A DNA stretch of 64,000 nucleotides, taken from positions 1-64,000 of the forward strand of contig NZ_SJPS01000005.1 of NCBI RefSeq assembly GCF_007860015.1, in the 5' to 3' direction. The translations under genes and the position numbers were made by a program. The stretch is from Bythopirellula polymerisocia. Its GTDB lineage: Bacteria > Planctomycetota > Planctomycetia > Pirellulales > Lacipirellulaceae. Below, piece after piece: positions 45,203 to 54,769 of the stretch; the first letter of the stretch is position 1; the number at the start of each line of letters is the position of its first letter. The notes below the pieces were generated by a model. The model was not told the origin of the DNA. It saw only the letters and a program-made list of their open reading frames with translations, and searched no databases.

Positions 45203-46432
45203 ATGCGTTACTCTTTTCTCGTTGCCGCGCTATCAATAGCGACGTTACTCACTTGCCCATCCATTGAAAAAGTAGGAGCCCAGCCAAATTCGGCCATGGG
45301 AGCCAACTTTTGGCTGGCCGAGGCAGACTCTTCAGACGAACAAATTACTAGCAACTCCGCCAACTTTGTCAGCGTCCAGGATGACTCATCAAGTATTGCC
45401 CAGCGAGGCTTTGCGCAGCCAGCCTCGTGCGATGTTTGCTGTGACTTGGGTGGTTCAGGTTGCTGCGATACATGTTGTGATACATGCTGCGATCCTTGCT
45501 GTTGTTGCCCTCCTTGGTGGGCTCATCGCAATTCGGTCTTTGGTGAGTATTTATACCTGCAGCCCGCGGATGCAGACGTCACTCACGCCCAGCAGCAGAA
45601 CGGCATCGGCGGTGCAGGAACGGTTCCGTTTGGGCAAATCGGCGTGGCCAGCTTGGACTACGAACCTGGATTTCGTGCCGGCGGCTCACTTTGTTTGTCG
45701 AATTGCTCTAGCCTCTTCGGGTCATATACTTACTTCGAAAGTTCGGAATACGATACCTTGCTGCCACCTGTGATTCCAGGTGGCGGTGGAGCAGTCGGCT
45801 CGTTCGTGCATCATCCCGGGGCGAGCATTACTGCGTCGGTCGGCCCTATGAACAGTGCCTACGATATTGATTTTCAGCTCGCTGAGTTCGGTATTCGCCG
45901 CGTTTGGCGTTCGGGTGCTTCGCAAGTTATCAACTGGAGTGTCGGTGGTCGTTACGGACATTTGGAACAGGATTTCTTGCAGTCCGGAGTCTTCTCCGGT
46001 GGTTCGGCTGGCCAGATCGACACTCGCACGGAAATCGATTTTGATGGAGGCGGTCTTATCTTTGGCCTGGATGGCGAGCGTCGCTGTGGTTGCAGCGGTT
46101 TATCGCTTTATGGCAAAATCAATGTTTCGCCGATGACTGGCCGCTTTCATGCAGACTATTCAATGCAAAACGTCTCAACTGAGGTGCTCTTAGCACTTGC
46201 CGACTGGCAGGATGATCGCATCACGACGCTCTTGGACTACGAAGCCGGTTTAGCCTTTACTTGCGGCAATTGTGATTGCTTCCGCATTTCGGCAGGGTAC
46301 ACGGTTTACCAGTGGTTCAATGCCGTAACGACCGATTCGTTTATTAATGGAGTCAAAGCGGACAACTACGAGGATATTTCGGGCCCGCTTTCATTCAGTG
46401 GCTTGGTGACTCGAGCAGAATTCCGTTGGTAA
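45203..46432 (+). CDS. Cysteine-rich outer-membrane beta-barrel protein (BBP7/Lpg1974-like)
   Basis: A 409-residue exported protein (signal peptide to about QP near 27). Residues 75-105 form a cysteine-rich stretch (CDVCCDLGGSGCCDTCCDTC and more), followed by aromatic-rich beta segments (VFGEYLYLQPADADV, SLFGSYTYFESSEYDT). The end, SFSGLVTRAEFRW, has the C-terminal aromatic residue of outer-membrane barrels. This fits the planctomycete BBP7/Lpg1974-type porin-like family. The cysteine cluster could cross-link the protein or bind metal. A run of Gs and GGATT precede the ATG. A strong terminator follows. Confidence 0.8.
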   Translation: MRYSFLVAALSIATLLTCPSIEKVGAQPNSAMGANFWLAEADSSDEQITSNSANFVSVQDDSSSIAQRGFAQPASCDVCCDLGGSGCCDTCCDTCCDPCCCCPPWWAHRNSVFGEYLYLQPADADVTHAQQQNGIGGAGTVPFGQIGVASLDYEPGFRAGGSLCLSNCSSLFGSYTYFESSEYDTLLPPVIPGGGGAVGSFVHHPGASITASVGPMNSAYDIDFQLAEFGIRRVWRSGASQVINWSVGGRYGHLEQDFLQSGVFSGGSAGQIDTRTEIDFDGGGLIFGLDGERRCGCSGLSLYGKINVSPMTGRFHADYSMQNVSTEVLLALADWQDDRITTLLDYEAGLAFTCGNCDCFRISAGYTVYQWFNAVTTDSFINGVKADNYEDISGPLSFSGLVTRAEFRW

Positions 46433-46471
46433 GAGATCAATTCCTCTAACTCCTTACTCAGTAACACCTTC

Positions 46472-46506
46472 AAAGCCCTGGCGGCTAGTTCGCCAGGGCT
46501 TTTTTT
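46472..46506 (+). terminator. Strong rho-independent terminator
   Basis: AAAGCCCTGGCG (46472-46483) and CGCCAGGGCTTT (46491-46502) form a perfect twelve-base stem around a seven-base loop, followed by a run of T. It closes the barrel-protein gene about 40 bases past its stop. Confidence 0.93.
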
Positions 46507-46679
46507 GCGCCTTGGGCAAAAAGCACTTGAATCTCCTATTTTGCCCAGACTATATTGGGTTTGCAACCACTACAGGTGGACCGGGGACCGGTTCTGCCAG
46601 TTGTGCTCGATGACTTTTCGAGATGCGCTATCGCAAGTGACCACGGAGGGTTCAGTCACGAACATCCGGGGGTTACATC

Positions 46680-49600
46680 ATGGTCGGCCGTATTCGCTCT
46701 TTCTTTTCTCATTCCCGCTCGCTTGATCGCATTCTGGAATACAAGTCTTATCGTGGTCGACTGCTGAGGATGGAAAACCTCGAAGACCGTCAAATGCTAA
46801 CGGTCGATCTCATGAATGTGGCCGGCTGGATTAACGAAGGTTCCAGTCCGATGGTGAGTGCTGGGAGCGTTTCGGATCCAGGAAATCCTGCTAGTGGCGG
46901 TGTTGAGGATATAGCCATTGATCCAAGCAATACCTCGCGGATGTTTCTTGGCACGGTGAATGGCGGCATCTGGCGGACCACGAATGGTGATGCCCCTTTC
47001 AATGGGGTGGATGATGACGGAGCCAATGGAATCGACGATCCTGCTGAGCAGCCCGATTGGGAACCGCTGACCGATCAATTCCCTTCGCTTGCAATCGGAG
47101 ATATTCGTTTCGATCCTTTGGACGTTACAAGCAACACGCTATTTGCCGGTACTGGTAGTGCCAGCAGCCTGGCCAATGCGGGGGGAACTTCCATTGGCGT
47201 TATGCGCACTACCGATGGTGGTGATACGTGGCAGGTGTTTCCCGTGAATCCGGGTGGAACTGAGCCGCAAATCCGGGCCGTTTTGCCGACTACCTTTGAT
47301 GCGGACCCTGTTGCAGGCGGTGTTCAGCAAGTAGTTCTCGTGGGTGCCAACAATACGACCGGCCTGTGGCGCAGCACCGATGGAGGCCAGACCTACACTG
47401 GCATTTCCGGTACCAATGGTTTGCCGACAGGATCCGTTACCCAAATCATCGCCGATCCAAATAATGCATCTCAGTATTTCGCCGGCGTTGTAGGCCAAGG
47501 GGTTTATCGAAGCACAGATGGAGGTTTGAACTGGACCGCAGTCAACACCAACCTGACAAATCTTGCTACTTCCTCGACGATAGAGGTGGCCGCGCATGCG
47601 AATGGCGGCACAACCCGCTTATACGCGATGATTTCAGGATTCACTGGTTCGAACGCTGCAATGACACTGGCCGCTGTCCGAACGGTCGTTTTTACCTCGA
47701 CCAATGGTGGGAATTCATGGACCCAACTTGGCGCAGTTCCGGCCGGCTTTGATGGTTCTCGGCCCGATCTTTACACAGGCTTGGCCTCCGACCAATTGAT
47801 CATCGATCCGAGCAATCCACTCATCGTTTACATTGCCAAAGGTTACGGCGGCAGTCCAATTCTCTATCGCTACAATCCTGGTGGATCCAGCTGGGTGCTA
47901 ATTGACAGCGGGGGAGCAAATGGCGGTACTCGTCCACACGCCGACAGTCGCGACTTACAGTTTGCCGGGAACAATGTCTTGATCCACGCCAACGATGGGG
48001 GCGTCTACTTCATGACGAACCCCCAGGATGCGGCCAACAATCGCTGGACTTCGTTGCATGGCAGTGGACCTACAGGGCTTGGGGCTACCGAGTATCACAA
48101 CGTCTCTTGGGACAGCACATTCAACGTTGCGTTTGCAGGAGCTCAGGACAATGGGACGAGTGTGCAGAATAGCCCTGGCAATGTCATCTGGACTCAATTT
48201 CAAGGCTCCGATGGTGGCGATGTTGTGGTAGATACGGTCAATGCGGGTGCGGGGCAGGTCTTTCGCTACGCAAGCACGCAAAACCTTGGTGTGCTTAATC
48301 GTTACACCTTCAATTCCGCCACGGGTATCGTCGGTGCCCAGGTGGACCTCATGCCGGCTGGCGGGTTGGCGAATTTCAACGCACCGTTTGTGCCCCACTA
48401 CGAACTAAATACAGTGACTCCAGCAAGGTTGGTAACAGGCGCCAGTGGCAACAGTCCGGGCACGAGCCCAGTTTATGAATTGCTCAATGCAGCGACCGCT
48501 GCTAATGCCGCGGCGGCCAACTGGCAAGCTGTGCCGATCGGTGCTGGATTCGTGGGCGTCAATCGAGGCACATTGGTTTATGGCGGACGGACAGGTGGCG
48601 CCAACAATGCGGAAGTCTTGATCGCGGGGTCAGGCAGTGGCGTCTATGTTCGCTCCGCTGTCGGCGGAACATTGACGGCTACGCCCACGGCCTTCCCAGG
48701 GGGTACGGTGCAAGATATCACCGTCGATCCAGAAGATTGGCAACACATGTTTGTTGCCGATGGGTCGTCGGTTTATGAAACCACGAACGCGGGCATGACC
48801 TGGAATAATCTCACCCGCAACCTGGGTTTAATCAATACGCGACTTCAATCGATCGATTATGTTCCCACTTCCGGGCTTGGGGCACTCGTCGTCGGCGGGA
48901 ACTTAGGCGTTTCGAAACTGCTCTTAGACTCTCCTGGCGACCAGTGGACGCGATTTGGTAGTGGTTTGCCGAATGCTGTCGTTGATGAACTAGATTATAA
49001 CGCGACAGACGACATACTCGTTGCCGGTACTTTCGGCCGCGGAGTCTACTCTGTTGACAACGCTTCGATTGTCGTTGAAGAGTCTGGCGTTCTCAACATT
49101 TGTGGCGATGAAGATCATGTCAATCAAGACGATGTGATTACGCTGATACGCAACGCAATGAATCCGCTCATCTTGGACGTCTTCCTCAACTCGGTGGCAC
49201 CCGTGTTCTCGGTAGCCCTGGCTTTGGTCGAGCAGATCAATGTTTTTGGCATCGGAGGAAACGATACGCTGATCGTCGACAGCAGTAACGGCTTGATCAA
49301 CGTCCCTGATGGCATTCGCTTCGATGGCGATGGAGCCTGTCCGCATGAGGAATTAGGTTTTGGTTACGACCGTGGGATCGATACTCTGCAATTAGCTCAA
49401 ACTGACGGCACTACCTGGGAAAGTCATACGATCACCATCGGTGCTGACGTTGGGCAAGGGATCAGCCAAATAGTCGGAGCTGGTGCGGGCAATGTGCAAA
49501 CGATCTATTTCGAAGAACTCGAGCCGATTATCGACAATGTTCCGGCAATAGACATGGTGGTTAACGGTGCAATGATTGGCAGCTTGCTCAATGGTGCCAA

Positions 49601-52600
49601 CCAAATCACCTACGATCAAAGTGATCTGTTCCCGGCAACGTCGGGCCGCATCACCGTGGATGCCTTTGAGCCGATCCACTTCTCCAATAAAACGAATCTG
49701 ACCATCGACGCCGAGAATGCTGACGATACGATTGTGTTAAACAATGCTGCGCTTCCGGTTGGATTACAAACTATTACGATCGAAGCCGACAACGGGAATG
49801 ACCGGATCGATATCCTAAGCCTTCCTGATGCGTCAGCCACCAGTTTTGTATCCGCGACCATCAATGCGGGAGCAGGTAATGACAATGTGGACGCTAGTTT
49901 ACTCGCCGTGGCAACTCCACTAACGATTAGTGGTGGGGCTGGCAATGATATTCTCATCGGCGGGGCCGGCAATGATACGATCTCGGGCAATGACGGAAAC
50001 GACACGCTTGTTGGAAACGCTGGCAACAATACTCTGACAGGTGGCGCCGGTACCGACACACAATTGATCTCTGGCACGAATTTGAACGATGAGATCGATG
50101 TTCGTCAGCAAAATGCCACGACCGTCATTTCGACGGTCAACGGCAATGTTCGTACGGACACCCTTTCGACTGTGGAAAGAATTCGCGTCGAATTGCTCGA
50201 TGGTGATGATGCCGTTCGCGTGACCCACGCCGATACCTTGGTTGCCACGCCAGCCTTGAGCCTCCCTGTGACTGTTGTTGGTGACGCGCCAAATGCCAGC
50301 GACATCCTCGTCGTGAATGACGACGGATTGGGCGACACCGTCGTTCATCGCTTAGGTCCTGATGGACGAAGTGGTACGGTCTCGGTAGGTCCGTTGGCGA
50401 AAATCGCTTATGAAACTATGGAAACGGTTTTCGTCCTGCCACTCGATCCAATCACTGCTGGCACGGGAGCCGATGGTCTGGGGCAACTCGTGGTATTCAA
50501 GTACGACCCCTTCGAGCCGAACAACTCGCTGGCAAATGCCACATTCCTCGGAGCGGGACCGACCGTTAATGTCGATCCTACCATCGATCCGGGTGGGGGA
50601 CCCTTCGGTATTCCAGGTGACAACGACTTCTTCCAGTTCGTTGCCCAGGAGACTGGTGTTCTCGATTTGCAATTGTACTTCAAGCCAATTGGTACTTTAG
50701 CGAACGGTCGCGCAGGACTTCCCGGAGACGGCGAACTCCTGGCTCGTGTTTATGACTCCGATGGTCTACCGATAGCCATCGCCACGGCTTCTGATCTTCT
50801 TGGCCCAACTGGCATCAAGATTGGCGAACGTGTCGATGTTCCTGTGGTTCGCAATCAAACCTACTACTTGCGAGTTGAAGGCCAGTCCGTTGGTGGCACT
50901 TCCGGCATCAACGTCTATAACTTCACCGGTATTGTGACTGCCGCACCGATTCCAGAACTCGTCGACCTGCAAGCTGCCAGCGACTCAGGCCGCAACAACA
51001 CTGACGATATTACGAAGATTACTACTCCCACGTTTAACATTATTCTCGACGATGACCGTATCGATGAGTTTGCCAATATCGACCTTAGTCCCGACACGGT
51101 GAACGACGATCTTCCCACTCTCGGGTTCGACTATGGCGTCGAGGTATTCAACAATGCCGTTTCGATTGGCTTCGCCTACTACACTGGTGTTGGGAATACT
51201 TGGGAATTCACGGCTACCGCAGGAGATTTGAGCGAGGGCGATTTCAACCACATTAGCGCAGCCGTTTGGATCCGAGACGCGGCCGATCCCGCCCAACTTG
51301 GTCGACATGCTTTGTCTCAGGCATTGCAGGTAGAACTCGACACACTTACTCCTCCGGTATCCTTCGGGTTGCCTGACGGAGTTAATGCAATGGATGGTCT
51401 CGCTGCCGACAGCGACACGGGTGTGACCACCGTCCCCGCTACCTACGCAGATCGCATCACTAGCGATACCACCCCGCGACTGTGGGGCCGTGCAGAAGCT
51501 GATAGCATCATCCGAGTCTATCTAGATCGCGACGGCAACGGCATCATCGACCTGGCGACCGATACGTTCTTAGGCCAAACAGTTGCCGTGCCACTTGATG
51601 GCAATGTTGCTTATCCCGAAGGATACTGGGAATTGGTAACTGCACTCGATTTGAATGAGATTGTTGGCTTACCGAAAGATGGGTTGCGGAGCTTGTTGGT
51701 CACTGGTGAGGACGTAGCTGGCAACCCGATGCCAATGAACGGTATCATCAACGATGGAGTGGGCGATCTGGATATCTTCATCGACACCCAAGGCCCCCAA
51801 GTCAATGACGTCTACATCACCGACGAGCGCCAATACGACCTCTTTGACCCCAAGCCTTCGGTCGATGGCCCAACTCCACTGGTGAACCAACTCACTATCG
51901 AATTCGTTGATAATCCCAACAGGTTAATACCAGGTTTCGACTATCCCGGATTGGTCGAGGGAATCGCCGAGACTCCTGGCAACTATCGGCTGGTGGGCGA
52001 TCACGTGGGGATCATCCCTATTCAGACTATCACGTTTGTACCCGGCGTGAACGTGGATGGAATGCCCGCGGTTGATTCAGTGATCTTGACGTTCACAGAA
52101 CCACTTCCTGATGATCGATTCACGCTAACCGTTTTTGACAACTTGGTCGATCCTGTTGGAAACAAGTTGGATGGCGAATCCAACGGCGTCGAGCCACTGG
52201 ATGATCCTCTCTTCCCCTCCGGAGATGGAGTTCCTGGAACCAATTTCCAGGCACGTTTTACCGTAGACACCCGGCCAGAAATCGGCTCCTTCGTAGCCCA
52301 GAGCATATCGATCGACATTAACGGGAACTTCACCTGGGACCCGAATCCACCATTGGGTGGTGACTCGCGCAATGTCGACATTGCCTTTACCTTGCCAGTA
52401 GCCGACATCAACGGTGTGCTTGCTCCCGGGTCTTACAATGTGCATGACCTGTTGTTTGCCGGGAAATTTGGCCTCGGCGGCGGCTTGATCGAGGGAGACA
52501 ATGCCATCTTTGTAATCGATGTATCTGGCAGCACAAGTTCTGCCTTTGGTGGCGACCCAGTCGGCGATCAGAATAACGACGGTGCCTCAAATACGATTCT

Positions 52601-54668
52601 CGATGCTCAGATTGCAGCCTTTAAATTGCTCAACCAGCAACTGATTGATCGCGGGCTAGGCAATACAGCACAAGTTGGAATCGCGGCATTCGCTTCCAAT
52701 AGCATGATTATCGACATGGACCCGGTAACCGCTGGCGTGCAATTGACTACCACCCCGCTAGCTGACAGCAATGCCAATGGAATGCGTGATGTGGACGAGC
52801 TCCTGATGCTGTTGCAAGACGGCGGCAGCACCAATTTCGAGGCAGGCTTGCAGGATGCAATTTCCATCATTAACGGGGCAGGAATAGCCAATGGCAGTGC
52901 CAATGTCGTGTTCCTCTCAGACGGATTACCCAATGAGGGAGGATCATTCGCCGATGAAGTCACCACGATTGGGACCACACTCGGCCACAACCTGCGGGCT
53001 TTCGGCGTAGGGCCTGGAGCATCGCTCGCCTCGTTGCAGCAGATCGATCCTGCAGCGATCACTTTCTCCAATACCAATGAATTACTAGCAGCCTTCGGAG
53101 GGGGAGGAGGAGTTGCAGGAGGTGCCATCAGCGGATTTGACACCCTGGCAGCCTACGGTTGGTCTGCGGCGGGTATCCCGGGCAATGCCACACCAAACTT
53201 CCGCTGGATTGTGGATCAAAACCATGATGGCGTGGTCAGCTTGCAGGATGGTGAGATCATCACCATTCAGCCGCTCTTGGCCAATTTCAATGTGGCTGGT
53301 GCCATACCCGTAGCTGGTAATTTCGACAACAACGCAGCCAATGGCGACGAGATTGGCCTCTATAATCAGGGCAAATGGGGCTTTGATTTGAATCGCGATT
53401 TCGTGATTCAGGCTGGTGAGATCATTACCACCACACTACTTGGACATCCGATTGTCGGAGACTTCGACGGCGATGGGTTGGATGATCTGGCTGTTTTCAA
53501 CAACAACCAGTTCTTTTTCAACTTTGCAAACGACGGTTTTGCGGATGCGGCAGATCAAATAATTGTTTGGGGCTTCCCAGGAGTGCTCGATCGACCTGTG
53601 GCAGCCGACATGGATCAGGATGGCATCGACGACATTGGTCTCTGGGTGCCGCGAAATAGCTCGCAGCCAGATCGCGTTATTGCTGAATGGTATTTCCTGA
53701 TTTCCAACGACTACGCCGGTACGGCCCGTATCACAGGGATGGCCAACACGCTCAATCATCCCTTTACGCCGGTTCCGTTCGGCTTCGATATCTATGCTGA
53801 ATTTGGTGACGAATTGGCCCTGCCGATCGTTGGGAATTTCGATCCGCCAGTAGCTTCGCTGCAAGTGAATGAACCTACGGGTCCACATGACGACACTAAG
53901 GCTCCTTCACTCACCCCACAGTCCGGCATGGAAGGGGATTACGACGGCGATGGCGACGTGGACGGGCGAGATTTTCTCGCCTGGCAACGCGGATTTGGTT
54001 CCTCCCAATATCTGGCAGCGGATGGAAACCACAATGGATCGGTTGATGGCGGTGATCTAACGATGTGGTCAGGAGCCTATGCGAATTCCAGTTCACCCAG
54101 TGGCAGTAGCGGTGATTTCGATGGCGATGGCGACGTAGATGGCCGCGATTTCCTTGCTTTGCAACGCACCAATGGTTCCACTCAGAATCTGGCTGCATGG
54201 GCAAATGCTTATGCAAATTCCAGTTCTCTTGCAGCAACAAGTGGTGACAAGGATGGTGACAGCGACGTGGACGGAAGAGACTTCCTCGCATTGCAAAGAA
54301 TTGGCGGTGCGAACCTCAGCAGTTGGCAAGCAGCTTATGGCAGTCATGTCTCGCTCATTGCTTCCCTCTCGGTAGAGGACAACAACCCGACGACGACCTC
54401 GGTATCCTCCGCCAGTGAAGCTGCTATCTCCCCTGCCCTGTTCTGGTTGAGCCTTCCCGGACAAGCGAGTGCTCGCTCCGAAGTGGAATACATCGATAGT
54501 TCTGCCGAACCTCAATTTGAACAGGCCCGCATTGAGAGAGCCTCCTTCAGCGTCACTTCCAGAAACGAATGGGATGCCGAAGAGCTTCACTTAGGTGCTG
54601 ATGAAAGCGAATCGGAGAGTGATTTTGAGCTAGTCCTCGACGAAGTGTTCAGCGAAATGGGAAGCTAG
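46680..54668 (+). CDS. Giant secreted multidomain protein (LEPR-XLL, BNR, RTX, VWA, dockerin-like)
   Basis: A 2662-residue extracellular protein, the longest in the window. The N-terminus holds LEDRQML (34-40), the LEPR-XLL-type motif seen in giant planctomycete secreted proteins. Residues about 60-810 are BNR/sortilin-like repeats with Asp-box-like TTDGGDTW, STDGGQTY, STDGGLNW and STNGGNSW, likely a beta-propeller. RTX-type calcium repeats (GGAGNDILIGGAGNDTISGN) lie at about 1080-1122, a PPC-like domain near 1285-1420, and a von Willebrand A domain near 1938-2140 with the MIDAS motif DVSGSTS. FG-GAP/EF-hand-like stretches follow (DFDGDGLDDLAVF), then three dockerin-like units (DYDGDGDVDGRDFLAWQRGF and relatives, 2417-2560) and an acidic tail. 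It may act in adhesion or as a scaffold. No catalytic domain is evident. Confidence 0.85.
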   Translation: MVGRIRSFFSHSRSLDRILEYKSYRGRLLRMENLEDRQMLTVDLMNVAGWINEGSSPMVSAGSVSDPGNPASGGVEDIAIDPSNTSRMFLGTVNGGIWRTTNGDAPFNGVDDDGANGIDDPAEQPDWEPLTDQFPSLAIGDIRFDPLDVTSNTLFAGTGSASSLANAGGTSIGVMRTTDGGDTWQVFPVNPGGTEPQIRAVLPTTFDADPVAGGVQQVVLVGANNTTGLWRSTDGGQTYTGISGTNGLPTGSVTQIIADPNNASQYFAGVVGQGVYRSTDGGLNWTAVNTNLTNLATSSTIEVAAHANGGTTRLYAMISGFTGSNAAMTLAAVRTVVFTSTNGGNSWTQLGAVPAGFDGSRPDLYTGLASDQLIIDPSNPLIVYIAKGYGGSPILYRYNPGGSSWVLIDSGGANGGTRPHADSRDLQFAGNNVLIHANDGGVYFMTNPQDAANNRWTSLHGSGPTGLGATEYHNVSWDSTFNVAFAGAQDNGTSVQNSPGNVIWTQFQGSDGGDVVVDTVNAGAGQVFRYASTQNLGVLNRYTFNSATGIVGAQVDLMPAGGLANFNAPFVPHYELNTVTPARLVTGASGNSPGTSPVYELLNAATAANAAAANWQAVPIGAGFVGVNRGTLVYGGRTGGANNAEVLIAGSGSGVYVRSAVGGTLTATPTAFPGGTVQDITVDPEDWQHMFVADGSSVYETTNAGMTWNNLTRNLGLINTRLQSIDYVPTSGLGALVVGGNLGVSKLLLDSPGDQWTRFGSGLPNAVVDELDYNATDDILVAGTFGRGVYSVDNASIVVEESGVLNICGDEDHVNQDDVITLIRNAMNPLILDVFLNSVAPVFSVALALVEQINVFGIGGNDTLIVDSSNGLINVPDGIRFDGDGACPHEELGFGYDRGIDTLQLAQTDGTTWESHTITIGADVGQGISQIVGAGAGNVQTIYFEELEPIIDNVPAIDMVVNGAMIGSLLNGANQITYDQSDLFPATSGRITVDAFEPIHFSNKTNLTIDAENADDTIVLNNAALPVGLQTITIEADNGNDRIDILSLPDASATSFVSATINAGAGNDNVDASLLAVATPLTISGGAGNDILIGGAGNDTISGNDGNDTLVGNAGNNTLTGGAGTDTQLISGTNLNDEIDVRQQNATTVISTVNGNVRTDTLSTVERIRVELLDGDDAVRVTHADTLVATPALSLPVTVVGDAPNASDILVVNDDGLGDTVVHRLGPDGRSGTVSVGPLAKIAYETMETVFVLPLDPITAGTGADGLGQLVVFKYDPFEPNNSLANATFLGAGPTVNVDPTIDPGGGPFGIPGDNDFFQFVAQETGVLDLQLYFKPIGTLANGRAGLPGDGELLARVYDSDGLPIAIATASDLLGPTGIKIGERVDVPVVRNQTYYLRVEGQSVGGTSGINVYNFTGIVTAAPIPELVDLQAASDSGRNNTDDITKITTPTFNIILDDDRIDEFANIDLSPDTVNDDLPTLGFDYGVEVFNNAVSIGFAYYTGVGNTWEFTATAGDLSEGDFNHISAAVWIRDAADPAQLGRHALSQALQVELDTLTPPVSFGLPDGVNAMDGLAADSDTGVTTVPATYADRITSDTTPRLWGRAEADSIIRVYLDRDGNGIIDLATDTFLGQTVAVPLDGNVAYPEGYWELVTALDLNEIVGLPKDGLRSLLVTGEDVAGNPMPMNGIINDGVGDLDIFIDTQGPQVNDVYITDERQYDLFDPKPSVDGPTPLVNQLTIEFVDNPNRLIPGFDYPGLVEGIAETPGNYRLVGDHVGIIPIQTITFVPGVNVDGMPAVDSVILTFTEPLPDDRFTLTVFDNLVDPVGNKLDGESNGVEPLDDPLFPSGDGVPGTNFQARFTVDTRPEIGSFVAQSISIDINGNFTWDPNPPLGGDSRNVDIAFTLPVADINGVLAPGSYNVHDLLFAGKFGLGGGLIEGDNAIFVIDVSGSTSSAFGGDPVGDQNNDGASNTILDAQIAAFKLLNQQLIDRGLGNTAQVGIAAFASNSMIIDMDPVTAGVQLTTTPLADSNANGMRDVDELLMLLQDGGSTNFEAGLQDAISIINGAGIANGSANVVFLSDGLPNEGGSFADEVTTIGTTLGHNLRAFGVGPGASLASLQQIDPAAITFSNTNELLAAFGGGGGVAGGAISGFDTLAAYGWSAAGIPGNATPNFRWIVDQNHDGVVSLQDGEIITIQPLLANFNVAGAIPVAGNFDNNAANGDEIGLYNQGKWGFDLNRDFVIQAGEIITTTLLGHPIVGDFDGDGLDDLAVFNNNQFFFNFANDGFADAADQIIVWGFPGVLDRPVAADMDQDGIDDIGLWVPRNSSQPDRVIAEWYFLISNDYAGTARITGMANTLNHPFTPVPFGFDIYAEFGDELALPIVGNFDPPVASLQVNEPTGPHDDTKAPSLTPQSGMEGDYDGDGDVDGRDFLAWQRGFGSSQYLAADGNHNGSVDGGDLTMWSGAYANSSSPSGSSGDFDGDGDVDGRDFLALQRTNGSTQNLAAWANAYANSSSLAATSGDKDGDSDVDGRDFLALQRIGGANLSSWQAAYGSHVSLIASLSVEDNNPTTTSVSSASEAAISPALFWLSLPGQASARSEVEYIDSSAEPQFEQARIERASFSVTSRNEWDAEELHLGADESESESDFELVLDEVFSEMGS

Positions 54669-54769
54669 GTCGAAGGGTCAGCCCCAAAAAGTCGTATCGT
54701 AAGAGCAATTCGACTTCATGCATCGGGCATCTGTTGCTCCATCGCCGCTGTTCGTACAATACTGCGGTC

